Shown here: piece by piece, positions 1-12,300 of the stretch
How the letters are laid out: every line of letters starts with the position of its first letter
Position numbering within the stretch: position 1 is the stretch's first letter
NCBI GenBank assembly: GCA_001598975.1
Contig: BBXU01000291.1
Span: forward strand, 42,672 to 106,671
Source: Parachlorella kessleri
Lineage: Eukaryota; Chlorophyta; Trebouxiophyceae; Chlorellales; Chlorellaceae
Direction of reading: 5' to 3'
DNA length: 64,000 nucleotides
The notes under the pieces: generated by a model
Databases searched by the model: none
Told to the model about the DNA's origin: nothing
Seen by the model: the letters and a program-made list of their open reading frames with translations, nothing else
Program-made: the position numbers and the translations under genes

Positions 1-2769
1 TAGAGACTGGGAAGGCATGGGAAGAGGCAACCAATCACGTACATATCACCGGGTGCCCTACTGCCAGGCCACCCCACTCACCGACCCGGCCCGTGAAGTC
101 TTGGTGGGAAGCACGGAGCCCGGTGTCTAGGATGTAGATATGCACCCCAGCACCAGTCAAGCCAGGCGCGTAGATGCCATTGAGCGGAAGGGAAGCCTGG
201 TCGATGCGGTCAAGCCTACATCAGCATGGTATGTTTGTCAGGCATGGACCCAGCGCAGGTCAGGCCAAGAGCACAGAGTAGGCGCAGGAGGATCCGTTTG
301 CTACAGCCCAGCCTGCACCTACATGTTGCTTGTCAACAAACGCTTTCTGGGTGGTAGTTGGGTCATATCACCAATGAACTTAGCGCAGTGAGCTCGTACA
401 AGCAGCTCGGTAGTTCATGCCACCGCCAATCAGCTGACTCACCCCCAAGGCACCGACGCATCCTGGACATTGGCAACGTCGGGCAGCTCCACAGCCTTGA
501 CCACATCAAGAGTGGCGACCCGGTCACGTTCAAAGTAGGACACGGTGTCGCCCAGGGTCTTGCGCATCTGGGTGAGATCGTCCTGCAGGTGTCAAGGCAC
601 AAGATGAAGCAACAGGTGAGGAGGCAGATATGAGCTGCTTAATCTAAAAGCACCAGCACCCACATGGACAAGAGCCCCCAAAAGGGTCAGAGACGCGGTG
701 CCTAGCTGTCCAAGGATAGTACAAGGACAGGTAACACAGGCCGCACCTCAGAGTCAACCACAAAGCTGGTGAAGCTCCAGTCCACCGTCTTGTTGCCATC
801 CTCAACAGACTGGACACCAAAGTCCTGCAGGTGCACAGCATTGAGAGGGATTAGTTAAGGTGAGCCACACACCTGCATCTTCGGTTGGTAACGTGCTTTG
901 CAATATGCAGCAAACTGGCAAGGCAGCATGGTAAGCAGATGCCCTCCCCGACCTGCACCCCATTCCCATCTGAACTGGCGTACCGCTCCAAAGACGCCCG
1001 TGCAGGATCCCCGGAAGCGTGACTCTCCGTCAACCAAGCCTTCCAGCTCCCTGCAAATAGTCTGAGCCTCCTCCACAGTAGTGTTGGACTTGAGGCGCAT
1101 GAGAAAGCCATTGTCAGGGGTTAGCTCGTTGATGCTCTGCAGTGGAACAGGCAGCCCAAGGTAGGTGATTTGGGTGCTTCAAACTTGATGATACACCCAT
1201 TCCTCAGGTGGAGCACTTGGTGCTCTGCATTGTGAAACGGCAGAACAAACATGCAAAGGACTAGTGCCACTACCTGACATGCATTGGAACAAGGAAAGCC
1301 AGAGAAAGATGGGTACAATCATGCTGTGCAAGCCCGGCAAAGAGGCTCATTATACAGACGAGGACACTGACTTGGGTGGAGGCTAATAAGTCGCCTTGCC
1401 AACACATGCACACCACTTGCCGTCTCGCCGCCGTACAGCGGGATGAGGTCGGCAGCAGAGACCGCAGACTGGGGCAGGGCGGCGCAGGCGGAGGAGCCGG
1501 AGCAGGGGAACCCCACAGCCTGGGTAGCGGCGGCGGAAGTGTGATCCTCAGAGGTCAGGAAGCTGGAAACAATGCTGGGGAATATAAACCCATCATCCAT
1601 CTGGAGCACAAAGCCGCTCCCTGCACCAGCAAGTGGTCACCATGGGTAACATGTACATTCCGACATGTGGGTGGCTAGCGCATGCAGGTCAACAACTGCT
1701 ATGAGCAAGGACAGGTTCCTGCCTGGGGCAGGAGCAGAGGCCAAGCGGTGCAATAGGCATAGAAGTCTAGACCAACCTGAGGGCATCCAACACCCATAAA
1801 CAGAACACCAAGACTCCTGCCTTGCAAAGCACCTGACTTGTCACGGATCACGATGCGGTTCCACAGGTTGGTCAGGGATGAGACAGCCTTAGTGTTATCA
1901 GTGGCCGTGAGCTTGGCCAGGTTGATCTGGATGTGGTACCAGCCGTTGTTGTCGGGCCCAAAGAGAACCTTGGCGTCACCGGCTGCGGCGCTGTCCAGGG
2001 TCAGGTCCTTGCTCTGGCGGCGGTTGATGGAGTCTTCAAGGTAGAAGTCGCCCGAACTCAGGCCACTGCCCGAAATCCAGACGTCCAGGATGCTGCAGAC
2101 AAACAGGCGGAAAACGGTTATTCTTAAACACAGTGCAGACCTCTTCCACAGCTTTTCTTGCCAGAGCACACCGGTGGTGCATGCTTGAACAAAATATTCA
2201 GTCAAGAAGAGAATCTAAACCCATTTCCACACCCACCTGGAGCCACTGAACGGTGTGTCGCTCTCCAGTACGAAGGCCGCCCAAGGTGCAATGCTAGTGT
2301 AGATGCTGCTGAAGGAGGTGGACCGCTTGCGCACTCCGTCGGCAAAGTTGCTGCAGCAGTTGCAAAGGGGAAGACGTATGCAAGGGAATTTGAAGGAACC
2401 AGGTGCATCTTGTACTTAACGGCGAAACTCTGCACCGTGCTGGTGCGCTTTGTAACACATCCGCTCTCACAGCCAAGCACAACCCATGGCACAACCAGGC
2501 CATCTGCTCTTCTCACCAGTCTGTGCAGCCATAGGAGGCGCTCCTCCAACCAAACTGCAGTCCATTGGAGTAGATCACCGACAGCAGGGCTCCTTCCTGC
2601 ACGAAGGATCACAACACTCGAAGTCGAGCGCGCCCGAAAGGCGCTCGAAACCAACGCCTCGGAAAGGCAGCCTTACCACGGATGCTGTGCCATCGGTCGA
2701 ATTCGTTAAAGTACCGGCGGAACTTGCTGCAAGCGCTAGCAGACAGGCCAGCACAAGCGTGAACCTCAT
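1..2769 (-). CDS. Secreted subtilase (S8/proteinase K-like) with N-terminal CBM-like module, 5' part
   Basis: Partial gene that runs off the left edge. Exons read on the minus strand: 2769-2677, 2596-2517, 2350-2237, 2092-1833, 1620-1421, 1136-984, 824-747, 582-443, 215-82; all phases close. It starts with a signal peptide ([19 protein letters not shown]). About 230 residues follow that resemble a beta-sandwich carbohydrate-binding-like module: [13 protein letters not shown] near the start and [20 protein letters not shown] near the end. Then comes an inhibitor-I9-type prodomain ([22 protein letters not shown]) and the start of the peptidase domain, [18 protein letters not shown], where the Asp of DTG is the first catalytic residue. 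The His and Ser residues lie outside the window. The fifth intron uses a GC donor (gcaagt, 1420-1415). The family is a secreted serine endopeptidase made as a zymogen. The subtilase call is firm; the N-terminal module is inferred from sequence pattern only. Confidence 0.85.
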
Positions 2770-3470
2770 GGTCCCGGTAATCGCAGTCAGTAGAGGAAGC
2801 CTCAGAGCCGAGGCTGCAGGCTTGATAAGAAAAACAACGACTTCATTGGCGAGCTGGTGGCTTTTAAGCGGACGGGGACTTAGTCACTGTGTTTGTCAGG
2901 CAAGCACGAATTGTCAGGCCGACTGATTTGAGCGCATGCACGGCTTCCATGCCAGCTCTGGCACGACCTGCTCTTCCCTACATCCCACCCGCAGCTCTTC
3001 AGTCCTGGCCAAGTTTCTGGACAGAACTGTTCACCATGATGGTCTAACTGTTGTCACGAAACCAGCACTACCCTGAAAAGACATGGGAGCAAGGTTGCTC
3101 AGCACACCCCAGCAAGGCTTGCACCCATCTTAGCTTGGCATCACCAGATACTGCCTGCAGGCTCGCCGGGTGCACAAAGCCAGAAAAGGATGGCAATAAC
3201 ACCCAGGTTGGACCGCCAGCAGGGCTAACCTACCGCGCCCCAAGCCCCAACAGCACAACATGCATGCATTCTCACCCTGGCTTTTCATGCTCGTTTGGTG
3301 GCAGCCAGTCCTTGGCACCACAAAAGCAGGCGCCAGCTATTTGAAGATTAGCTCCTGAAAGCTTTCTTCCTCGCTCATCTGTGCGGTGCTCAAGGCTAGT
3401 TGAGCTCCACGGTGACCCCTGCAGGCCATTATGGCATGCGAGGAGCAAAGCTACTGTTGTCCAGGCCATG
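2770..3470. other. Intergenic, upstream of subtilase
   Basis: About 700 bp between the subtilase start and the 3' end of the SAC3-like gene, both on the minus strand. It presumably carries the subtilase promoter and the 3' UTR of the neighbour. I see no convincing coding exon, RNA gene or repeat here. Confidence 0.5.
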
Positions 3471-5484
3471 TCAGATGAGTTGGGGCTTGATTTCACTTCC
3501 ACAGGCAGCGGGGTGGCCTTTCAAAATAGTGCATAATACCAAATGATTATCACAGACAGAGTCCAACATCCCGCACTGTCCACCACCCTCCCAATCTGTT
3601 ATCACCCACTTGTCCGCAAGCGTCTTCAGGATGCCCAGCAGAGCCCTTCCAGCTCCCTGTGGCACTAGGCCTAGCATCTGGGCCACTGCCGATACTGCGA
3701 CCTTGCGATATGCTGCTGCCATCGTGACCACTGCCTCCTGGTGCACCTGCATGTTATCCAATGACTGCTGATTGACCAGCACGCACCCACGGTAAGCAGC
3801 AAGAGACCAATGAAGCGCAGTGTTCCACACATGATGCATGAGCCTTCGCCAAGCACATGCACGCCTTTCCCTCATTGTCTGAAGCAGACATACTACGAAC
3901 CTCCTTCACCCGTGTCATTCTTCCCTCTGCACTTCCATGACATGCCCTTTCGCCTGGAGGTGCCAGGCCCCACCTGTGCTAGCCGGGTCTGTGCAACTAG
4001 CTGCACTGCGCGTGGAGCAGTGTCCAGCAAGCGCACTACTGCAACGTAGTTCCCAGCGGCTAGAGCCACCGCCAGTTGCAGCGCATTCTGCACCTCCCGG
4101 CACTGAAGCAGTGGCCGCGGCAGGCTCCGCAGAGTGATAGCCGTGTCTAGGCCGTCCTCGCCCCCCGCATGCTGCGAGCCGCAACACTTGTAGTACAGCA
4201 GCAGTGCAGCTGCCATCTCTGGCCAGCGAGCCAACTGCTCAGACCTGACCAACAGTTCCGCTAGCGCCCTGTCAGGACCACACTCATGGAGGCTAGCAAC
4301 TTCCTCCAAACTTTGCAGCTCTGAATGCTGGGGCAAGGACTGCGAGGGTCGAGCAGTAGTCGGTGGTGCTGCTGGACCACTCCGAGCTGTGGAGGTGCTT
4401 GCTGCGTTATGACCCACTGGGCCTGCTGCCCCTGCTCTCTGCTCTGCTCTTTGCCTCTGCAGCAGACCAGACTGCAGCAGGCTAGCCATTGCGAACCCGC
4501 TGCCACCACGTGCTTGTTCGCTGTTGTGATACATTATCAGGGTATGCTCTCTGCCATGCTGCTGCTGTTGAGGTGCTCGCTCCTGCTGGTCCAGCTGCTG
4601 CGGCTGCGGGGCATCCTGAGGCTGCAATCCAATCCCGTTCGGCTGCACGTTAAGGAGGGAAGCTGCTAGGGTAGTATAGATAAGGTCTAGCTGGCGCAGG
4701 CACTTCAGAGCCTCCCCCTGGTCGCCTGCCCTCAAGCAGATATCAGCAGAGCATTCATACACCTGCAGTGAAGGAGGGAGGCCGGGTTCAAGATGTTCCT
4801 CAGAAGCTCTGCAAAGCCTCCAAAAAGGGCCAAAAGGTCGCATGGTGATGCGCATGCATGGGTAAGGTAGGGCTAGAAAGATACTCAGCCTGGCACCCAG
4901 GCTGCAAGGACATAACCGCCAGTGTGTGAGGCGCCAAGAGAGTTTATCAACAAGCACGGGTCCACCGGCGTCAAGGAGTTCATCTCAATAACAACAAAGC
5001 ATCATTGTATTGAGCCCCCAAATGAGCCAGACATACCTGCCCGCCATGCATTTAGTGCAATAGCCTATGGCATCGGGCAACCCTCATTCAGGATGCTGTC
5101 CTACTTGCTCTTGCCTGGCCCCTCATCCTCAACCAACTGTGGCCAGAAGAGTTACCTTGCGGGTGAAGTCTGACATCTCATGCACAGAGGTGAGAGTCTC
5201 TCTGATTGAGCGGCAGCGGGGCACAAGCCTTTCCCAGGCCGCCTTATCTGCAAGAAGCACCCCCCAGTGGACCTTCTCCAGTGAACTCTTACTCACGCAA
5301 CTATGGTAGCTGCTGACGACTCTCGATGGTAAGTGCAGTCGGCAGGTTCCCCAACAGGCCCAGCAGCCAGACCCTTGCCTGGGGTAGCGCCTGCCAGGGA
5401 GGCACTTTCCCCCAGCTGCAGCTGGACCGCTTCTTCCTGCAGTCTCTCAAAAGCTTCATAACAGCCCCGCAGGTCCCCTACCAA
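3471..5484 (-). CDS. SAC3: SAC3/GANP (SAC3C/SAC3D1-like) PCI-domain protein
   Basis: Three exons are well supported on the minus strand: 5247-5156, 4762-3974 and 3878-3471 (stop), with closing phases. They read HEMSDFTRK|VYECSADICLRAGDQGEALK, then a long low-complexity Gln/Ala insertion, then ALQLAVALAAGNYVAVVRLL, and finally a segment ending in VAVSAVAQMLGLV. This is the order of the SAC3/GANP domain (start of the PCI helices, the 'ASGNY..FFRLY..AP' motif, the winged-helix start). Family members act in mRNA export (TREX-2) or at centrosomes. A further possible 5' coding segment lies at 5293-5484 (GDLRGCYEAFERLQEEAVQL), but its donor phase does not match the next exon, so the true N terminus and the usual CPDMCP motif are not located. 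The roughly 100-residue Gln-rich insertion inside the domain is unusual. Confidence 0.7.
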
Positions 5485-5932
5485 CAGTGAGGGTCGAGGA
5501 GGGGCGGCACGCCTGCACGGGGTCCCCCAAACAGCAGTTGAAAGGGATTCTATACCTGCTCCTGTCTGCCAGTCGCTACAAGCTAACTACGTGCCTTGTC
5601 TGTGTCATGGTATCCTAGGAACTCGGCCCTGGGTACCAGCTGGATCACTTCCTGGAGATGTCAGTGCTGCCGCCAGCAATGACCTCAAAGGAGACACTAC
5701 TATGCACAGTACAGACAATGTGCGTGACGCAAGCAGTCAAGCACATGTGCATCAGAGTGCAGTGCTGGAGACAACACCCCTAGCCAGCCAGGGCGCCAAG
5801 GAGTCGTTCGCGCCAACATTCCTCGGCAGACATTGCACGCAGCTATGTGAAAGATCCTCTGCTTACTTAGGAAGAAATATCCGGGTCACTGCCTGCACCT
5901 TTCGGATCACCATCATTTGTTAGTTCCGCATC
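5485..5932. promoter_or_regulatory. Divergent promoter region, SAC3-like / RPN1
   Basis: About 450 bp lie between the start region of the minus-strand SAC3-like gene and the RPN1 ATG on the plus strand. A head-to-head arrangement implies a shared or bidirectional promoter. No clear TATA element is seen. The exact left limit depends on the unresolved 5' end of the SAC3-like gene. Confidence 0.4.
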
Positions 5933-8900
5933 ATGGCTGTGGAGAAGGGGGAGGAGGTGATGGATGTTGACAAGAAGGAGCCCAAGGCCGACGGCAAGGC
6001 TAAAGCCAAGCCCGATGCCCCCCAGGAGGAGGAGCTCTCCGAGGAGGACCGCCAGCTGAAAGAAAATCTCGAGCTGATGGTGGAGCGTGCCAAGGATGCT
6101 GAGCCCAGCGTGCAAAAGGCGGCCATCGAGTCGATCAGCACCGAGATTAGGACCGCCACTAGCAGCATGACCAGCGTGCCCAAGCCCCTCAAGTTCCTGC
6201 GCCCACACTACGAGGGTTTGAAAGCCCAATACGAGGCCATGGACGCTGCCAGCGAAAACAAGGTGGCCCTGGCAGATGTCGTGTCGGTGCTGGCTATGAC
6301 CAGCGCTGCAGAGGGCAGCCGGGAGACGCTCAAGTACCGGCTGCAGGGCTCGCAGCAGGATGTGGGGCTGTGGGGCCACGAATACATCCGCCACCTGGCA
6401 GGTGTGTGTGTTGCGGCGGCGGGGGAAGGGGGGGGGGGCGTTTTCTGTAACTTGGCCTGTAAATCGTGGGTGGCAGGTCTGGCTGGGTCACTGGTATATA
6501 AACCTGATGTGGAGATATTTGGCATTGTTATATGGCAAGAGAAATGTGCGTCCCGGGGGCCGGGTATGTAGCAAGGAGGTTAGAAGTTGCAGGGGCGCAG
6601 GAACCTACACGAAGCTTTCGCCGTCCCCTGTGGGGCTGCACATGGGGTCGTGCGGCTTTCTCCTGTTTCATGGGCGGCCTCTAGCTTGTTGGAGGCTGTA
6701 CTTCAAACTGCTGAGAATGCATGCATGACCCCAGCGTTTCCACACCGTCCAGGCGAGATTGGGGAGGAGTTTGAGGAGCGGCGGAGCAAGGAGGAGGCCG
6801 TGGACGACCTGCAGGCGCTGGTGGCACAGATCGTGCCCTTTGACATGACCCACAACGCAGGTGTGCTGGCAGGGGCCGAGTGGCTCTTGCCTCACAGGGT
6901 GGGAAGGGGACTGTATGGGGCATTGTTTGCTTGGCATAGGTGCTAGTGATGGAGGTAGCTCAGTCGATGAAGGGGCTTTGGGGCTGCGCCTGCAAGCACT
7001 GGCTGCTTGCTGCAGGAGGCATGTGAGGCGCACCTGCTGCTTTGCGTGGGTCCTGAGAAGTACTGTGCTGGGCCTGTTGCTGCCAAAAAGAGAGGTGGAG
7101 CGGCATGGCATGGGGTCTTATTTATGCATGTTCAGCAGGGCATGGACGGGGCGACATGACTGTATGAGCCCCTGCTGGTGTTGACCAACATTCCGTCGCC
7201 CTCACATTCGTGTCCTCCTCCAGATAGGGTTAGCACTTCATGCTGCTGGCAGCCCCTGAGTACGACCTGCACCCTTCAGCCCCCCACAGAGACTTGCTGC
7301 TGCTGGGCGGGCCGCTGAGTACCCTCGGCCTGCACCCGTGCCCCCATGCAGAGCCGGAGGCCATCGACCTGCTGCTAGAGGTGGACAACATCCCCCTGAT
7401 TGAGCAGTATGTGGACGAGAAGAATGCGGCGCGCACCAGCCTGTACCTGCTGTCCTGCTCCACTTACCTCCCTGAGCCAGATGACGCCACGGTGCTGCGC
7501 ACTGCCTACAATGCGTACATCAAGGTGAGCCGAAATTTGGGAGGTCTGGGGGTGTAGGCCTTCCTCGCCAGTAACGAAGTTAGCCAGCATTGAAGCCTGC
7601 TGTCCTCCTTTGCCTATGTCCCAAGCTGGACAGTGCCGCATTGCTGCGTTCCACATACAATACGTGCACCAAGGGTGTTGATGCGGGGTGGAACACAGCA
7701 GCTTGGGCGGTGGCAAGCTCTCACTGCTTGACTCAGTATTGGCCGTGTTTCAGCCTCCTCTGAACCCCTTCACCCTGCTCATGCGTGCCCTGGCTCGTGC
7801 TGACTCTCTTACGAGTGTGACGTGGCCATTGGCTTGCTGCCAAAACTGCAATGCCTTGCAGCTGAGGTTGTAAAAGCCGAATAGTCTGCAGGCCTAGGGG
7901 TAGCTTCCTGGCCTGCCCAGCCGAAGAATGAAGCACAGGCATTAGCCACAGTTGGACCGAGTGTCTTCCCATGCTGCATGCTAATGGTTGCGATGTGGCG
8001 CATGCAGGTGCGGAAGTACTCTGATGCGCTGCGCATGGCCCTTCGCATGGATGATCGTGAGCTGGCAGAGCAGACGCTTGCGCAGTGCGATGACATCGGT
8101 AAGCACCCAGGTACCATCTGTAAGCAATGCGCAGCCAGGCATGCATCCCAGGCTGTTATTCTTGTCCAGATATCATGAGGCAGCTGCAAAGCACTGGGCA
8201 CCGTGAGTGCAAGGTTGAGGGGTTTCTTGACTGCACGCAGTGGCATCTTTTCAGTCCCCACCTCCCAAAATATTGTGTCGTTGACCCAGAACAGCAGCCT
8301 AGCGGTGACAAGGGCAGCACTCGGGCCATCCACTCTAGGCACTGGCTGTGCAGACCAATAGGTTTGCTCCTATAACCCACCCCACAGCACCCACCTGGCC
8401 ACCCTCCAGGGAATGCCTGCCTGGGATGCCAGTGCGCATTCCAGTACTGTGCATGCCAGTGCGTGCGCCTGCCACATGCCACCGCACGGAACCGTAGCGC
8501 ATGTGGTGGTCGCAGGGGAGAAGAAGCAGCTGGCGTACATTCTCGGCCGCCACGGGCTGATCCTGGACCTTGCCGAGGGGCCGGCGGCGGTGGAGGATGA
8601 GGAGCTGCGGGAGCAGCTGCAGCAGATCATCAGCAACACGCGGCTGAGTGAGCAGTACCTGAGCCTGGCGCGGGACTTGGACGTCATGGAGGCCAAGACG
8701 CCAGAGGACGTGTACAAGATGCACCTGGTGGACGGCCGGGCGCCAGCAGGTGGGGCGGGGGCTGGGCAAGTTTGTGTGGCTTGCAAGAAAAGACACCCAG
8801 CCACCTAAAAATCAGGGTGGAAATGGCTTGGATGGGGACGTCTGTAGCGTGCGGGCACAGATGTCCCCATCCAAGCCCGCACGCTACAGTGTGTTCATGG

Positions 8901-9323
8901 GCCAGAAGGAGAGCCCTTTCCTTGTAGTATGTGGGCGGTCCATGGCCGCTCTCTGTTGAATGGGGCGGGCGGGGCCATGTGGCGAGGGCTCGTGGGCAGT
9001 CCAGGGGAACAGCGGGGTGGGGACGGATGGGGGAGGGGTGACTGAGGTCAGGGCTCTGTGGATATGCATGGTTGAAGCCAAGGTGGGCTGGGAGGTAGAG
9101 GGTAGGCCAGGACGACTTGCCGACACCCTCAATGTAATCGAGCAATGCGCAAACAAAGGTAAAGCAGTAGCAGTAGTGAGGGGCTCATTTGTACCTCGTT
9201 CCCCCTGCAGGCCCTGCTGTGGACTCGGCCCGCCAGAACCTGGCCAGCACCTACGTGAATGCCTTTGTGAACGCCGGGTTCGGCCAGGACAAGCTCATGA
9301 CAGCCACCTCCGAGGACGACAAG

Positions 9324-9356
<33 letters not shown>

Positions 9357-12300
9357 CACGGCCTGGGTGAACGGGGAAGAGAGGGAGGTTGGTGCTGCGA
9401 CTGTATGGAGTGGGAGAACTGTAAGGTAGCTGAATGCCTACGCTCTTCAGGTTGATGGAACCCTTGCGAGGGTTCAGGGAGGGAGGAAGAGAGGGGTAGG
9501 GTGTGAAAGGTGTGCGTCGGTGACTGCAAGGGACAGTTGGGCGCCTGGATGCGCGGTTGGAGGGTGATGCCGAGATAGGTGCTAGCAGCATCCGGCCTTG
9601 CAGCTGTGACCCACGGCCCTCCCGTCCCCCAGCAGCAGCAGCAGCCCCAGCAGCTGATGCTACAGTAGGACGCCGGCCAGCATTCCGCACCTGCTAGGCC
9701 CGCTGCTGCTGCTATCAGCTGCAGGAGCACCCGCCCTACTCCCATGAGTGGCAGTGGCGGCCACAAAAGCAGGAACAGCAGCAGGGGCAGCTGGTGGCAC
9801 TGCTGTGCTCGTGCTGCTATTCCTGCTGCTGTGGCAGAGACTGCTCATGCGGGAATAGGGGCGGATGTTGCTGCTCCAGCTGCTGGGTCGCAGCAGCAGC
9901 GGGAGGCCTATTAGGCAAGGGTGCTGGCCGCCGTGCTGCGGGCGCATCACCTGCTGAGCCTGCTGCTGCTGCTGGGGGGCGGGAGGGCGGTGTGGGTTAT
10001 TGCCGCCCTCCTCCTCTTCCTCCTTTCTTTTTGATGGTTACCGCACCTGGACCGCGCTGTCCTACTGCACATGGCACATGTGCCATCATAGTATTCCTGT
10101 TGCTTCCCCGTTGTCCGGAAGTGTGCTGTGTATGGTGCCCCGCCCCGCCAGGTGCACTGGATCTACAAGAACAAGGACCACGGCAAGCTTGCAGCCGCCG
10201 CCTCCCTTGGCAGCATCCTGCTGTGGGATGTGGAGGGCGGCTTGCCCCAGATAGACAAGTACCTCTACGCCACAGACAACTACGTGGTGGCAGGTGGGCA
10301 GGCAGGACTTTCTTGGGCTCGTTTCATGGTGCCTCTTGTTGAGGGCGCGTTGCCAAAGCTGAGTAGGTACATTAATTTTCATGATTAGTCGGCAGTGGCA
10401 GGTGGGCACTAACTCTTGGTCAGGGGGTGTTTGTGTAGCCTGGCTTGTGGATTGGGCTGGCTTGTGTGGTGGGATTATGCCACGGGGTATGGAGCGGGTT
10501 GACACTCGATTTGTCGTGTATGTGGTGGCAGGGAGGCTTTGCTGGGCCTCCATCGGACAGGACTGGGACACGGATTGTGCAATTGTTTAAGCTGTGGAGG
10601 TCTGAGGCCTGGGTTACGATCGTCCTAGCGGGTGTAGCGAACGTAGTTTACATGCACTGCCAACCTGGCGCATATCATATTGTAAGCTGCCATGGCCGTC
10701 TGATGCCAGGCATGAGCGTATGTTGCCGGCAGCACGCAAGCATGGTTTCTTGTTTGTGCTTGCCGCGATTGTCAATTGTGCTGAAGGCATGGCTGACAGG
10801 CATTCGATGGCCGCTGCTGCCCTGCGCAGGGGCACTGCTTGCGGTGGGCGTTGTGAACAGCGGGGTTGCGGACGAAGTAGAGCCGGCGTTTGCCATCCTC
10901 TCAGGTGCGTGAGCTCACTACAACCAGTCTCTAGGCACCATCCACAGCCCACCCATCTTGTTCTGTCTGTCAGAGGCGTTTATCTTGCAAGGCTGGCATC
11001 AGCTGCCAGCAGCTAGAGACCGGTGCTGTTATGGTCTGCACAGCCAAATGCCTGTGTGACATAGCTAACTCCCGCCTCAAGCCCCCTATGGACTTGACAC
11101 TCGTGGACCATAGCAACAACTCCCCCTCCAGTGCTGGCACACATGGTCTCCCCTTCATCTGCTGTCAACTCTGCAGAGTATGTCAGCCGTGACAATGCTG
11201 ACATCCGCATCGGTGCCATCCTGGGCCTGGGCATAGCGTATGCTGGGCGCGGCAAGGCTGACGTGGCGGAGCTGTTGCTGCCGCTGGTGATGGACACAGA
11301 TGTGGCCATGGAGGTAGGGGGACAGGGACGGTGTGCCTGAAGCTTGCCTGGACTTGTAGTCAGTGTGCATGAGAGGAGATGGTGACTGGGGAGGGACAGA
11401 GATACGGCCATGGAGGTAGGGGACAGGAGGGGCTGCTCAGGGAGATGTGATGTGCATCTTTTCTTGTAGTCAGGCAAGCTTGCTCCTCCTGACACAATGA
11501 CATTTCAAAGCCCGGACGGCTTGGGGTGGGACTTGCAGCCTGTGGTGTGGGATGGGTGCGAAGTGTGCAACTGATGTCCCCGCCCGCAGGTGTCGGCCAT
11601 GGCTGCTGTGTCCCTGGGGCTGATGTACGTTGGCACCGGCAACGGCGAGGTCATAGAGGCTGTGCTGCAGGCAAGCTCAGCGCTCCGGACCCTACACTAA
11701 CCTCGCTTCCATGATCAGAAGAGTGCGAGTGGTGCCTTGGATACCCTTCGTCCGTCTGCTTGCCCTGTTGACTTTCAATGCCAGTGTGGCCTGCTTCTAG
11801 TATTGCTCTCATACCCTAAGCCGTGACTGCGCACTGATAACTCAACTCCAGGATTTGGCCGCCCTCCTGGTGCGGAGTGCCTGCGCGCCCACTGCTCACC
11901 CGTTCGCGGCCATGTGCCTGCAGGCCATGATGCTGCGCGGCGAGTCTGACCTGGCGCAGCCTGTGGTGAAGCTGATGTGCCTGGCGCTGGGGCTGCTGTT
12001 CCTGGGCAGGCAGGACGCGGTGGAGCCCACAGTAGAGGTGGGTGAGGGGGGCAGGGGGCGCGCACGCCGCAGGGGTGGGTTGTCTCCTCCTAAGCAGCAG
12101 GATGGATGCAGTGGAGGCAACATACAAGGGGCAGTTCGTGGGTGAGGGCTATAGGTAGGGTGGGGGTCTTGCTCCCGTTCCTCTTGCTGATGCTTTGTGC
12201 TGGAACTTGTGCGCAGGGAACCGCCATGCACCCCTAAGGCTGGGTGGGTGTCTCAATAGATAGGGGACGTCGCAGGCCGCCGTGCCTTGCAACCTCTAGC

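Noticed and set aside
2158..2709. 183-residue plus-strand frame over the subtilase exons
   Set aside because: Opposite strand to a gene with coherent exon structure, and it has no domain.
9251..9766. Minus-strand frame across the (GT)n tract
   Set aside because: His/Thr repeats are translated microsatellite, and the region is RPN1 exon 6 plus intron.
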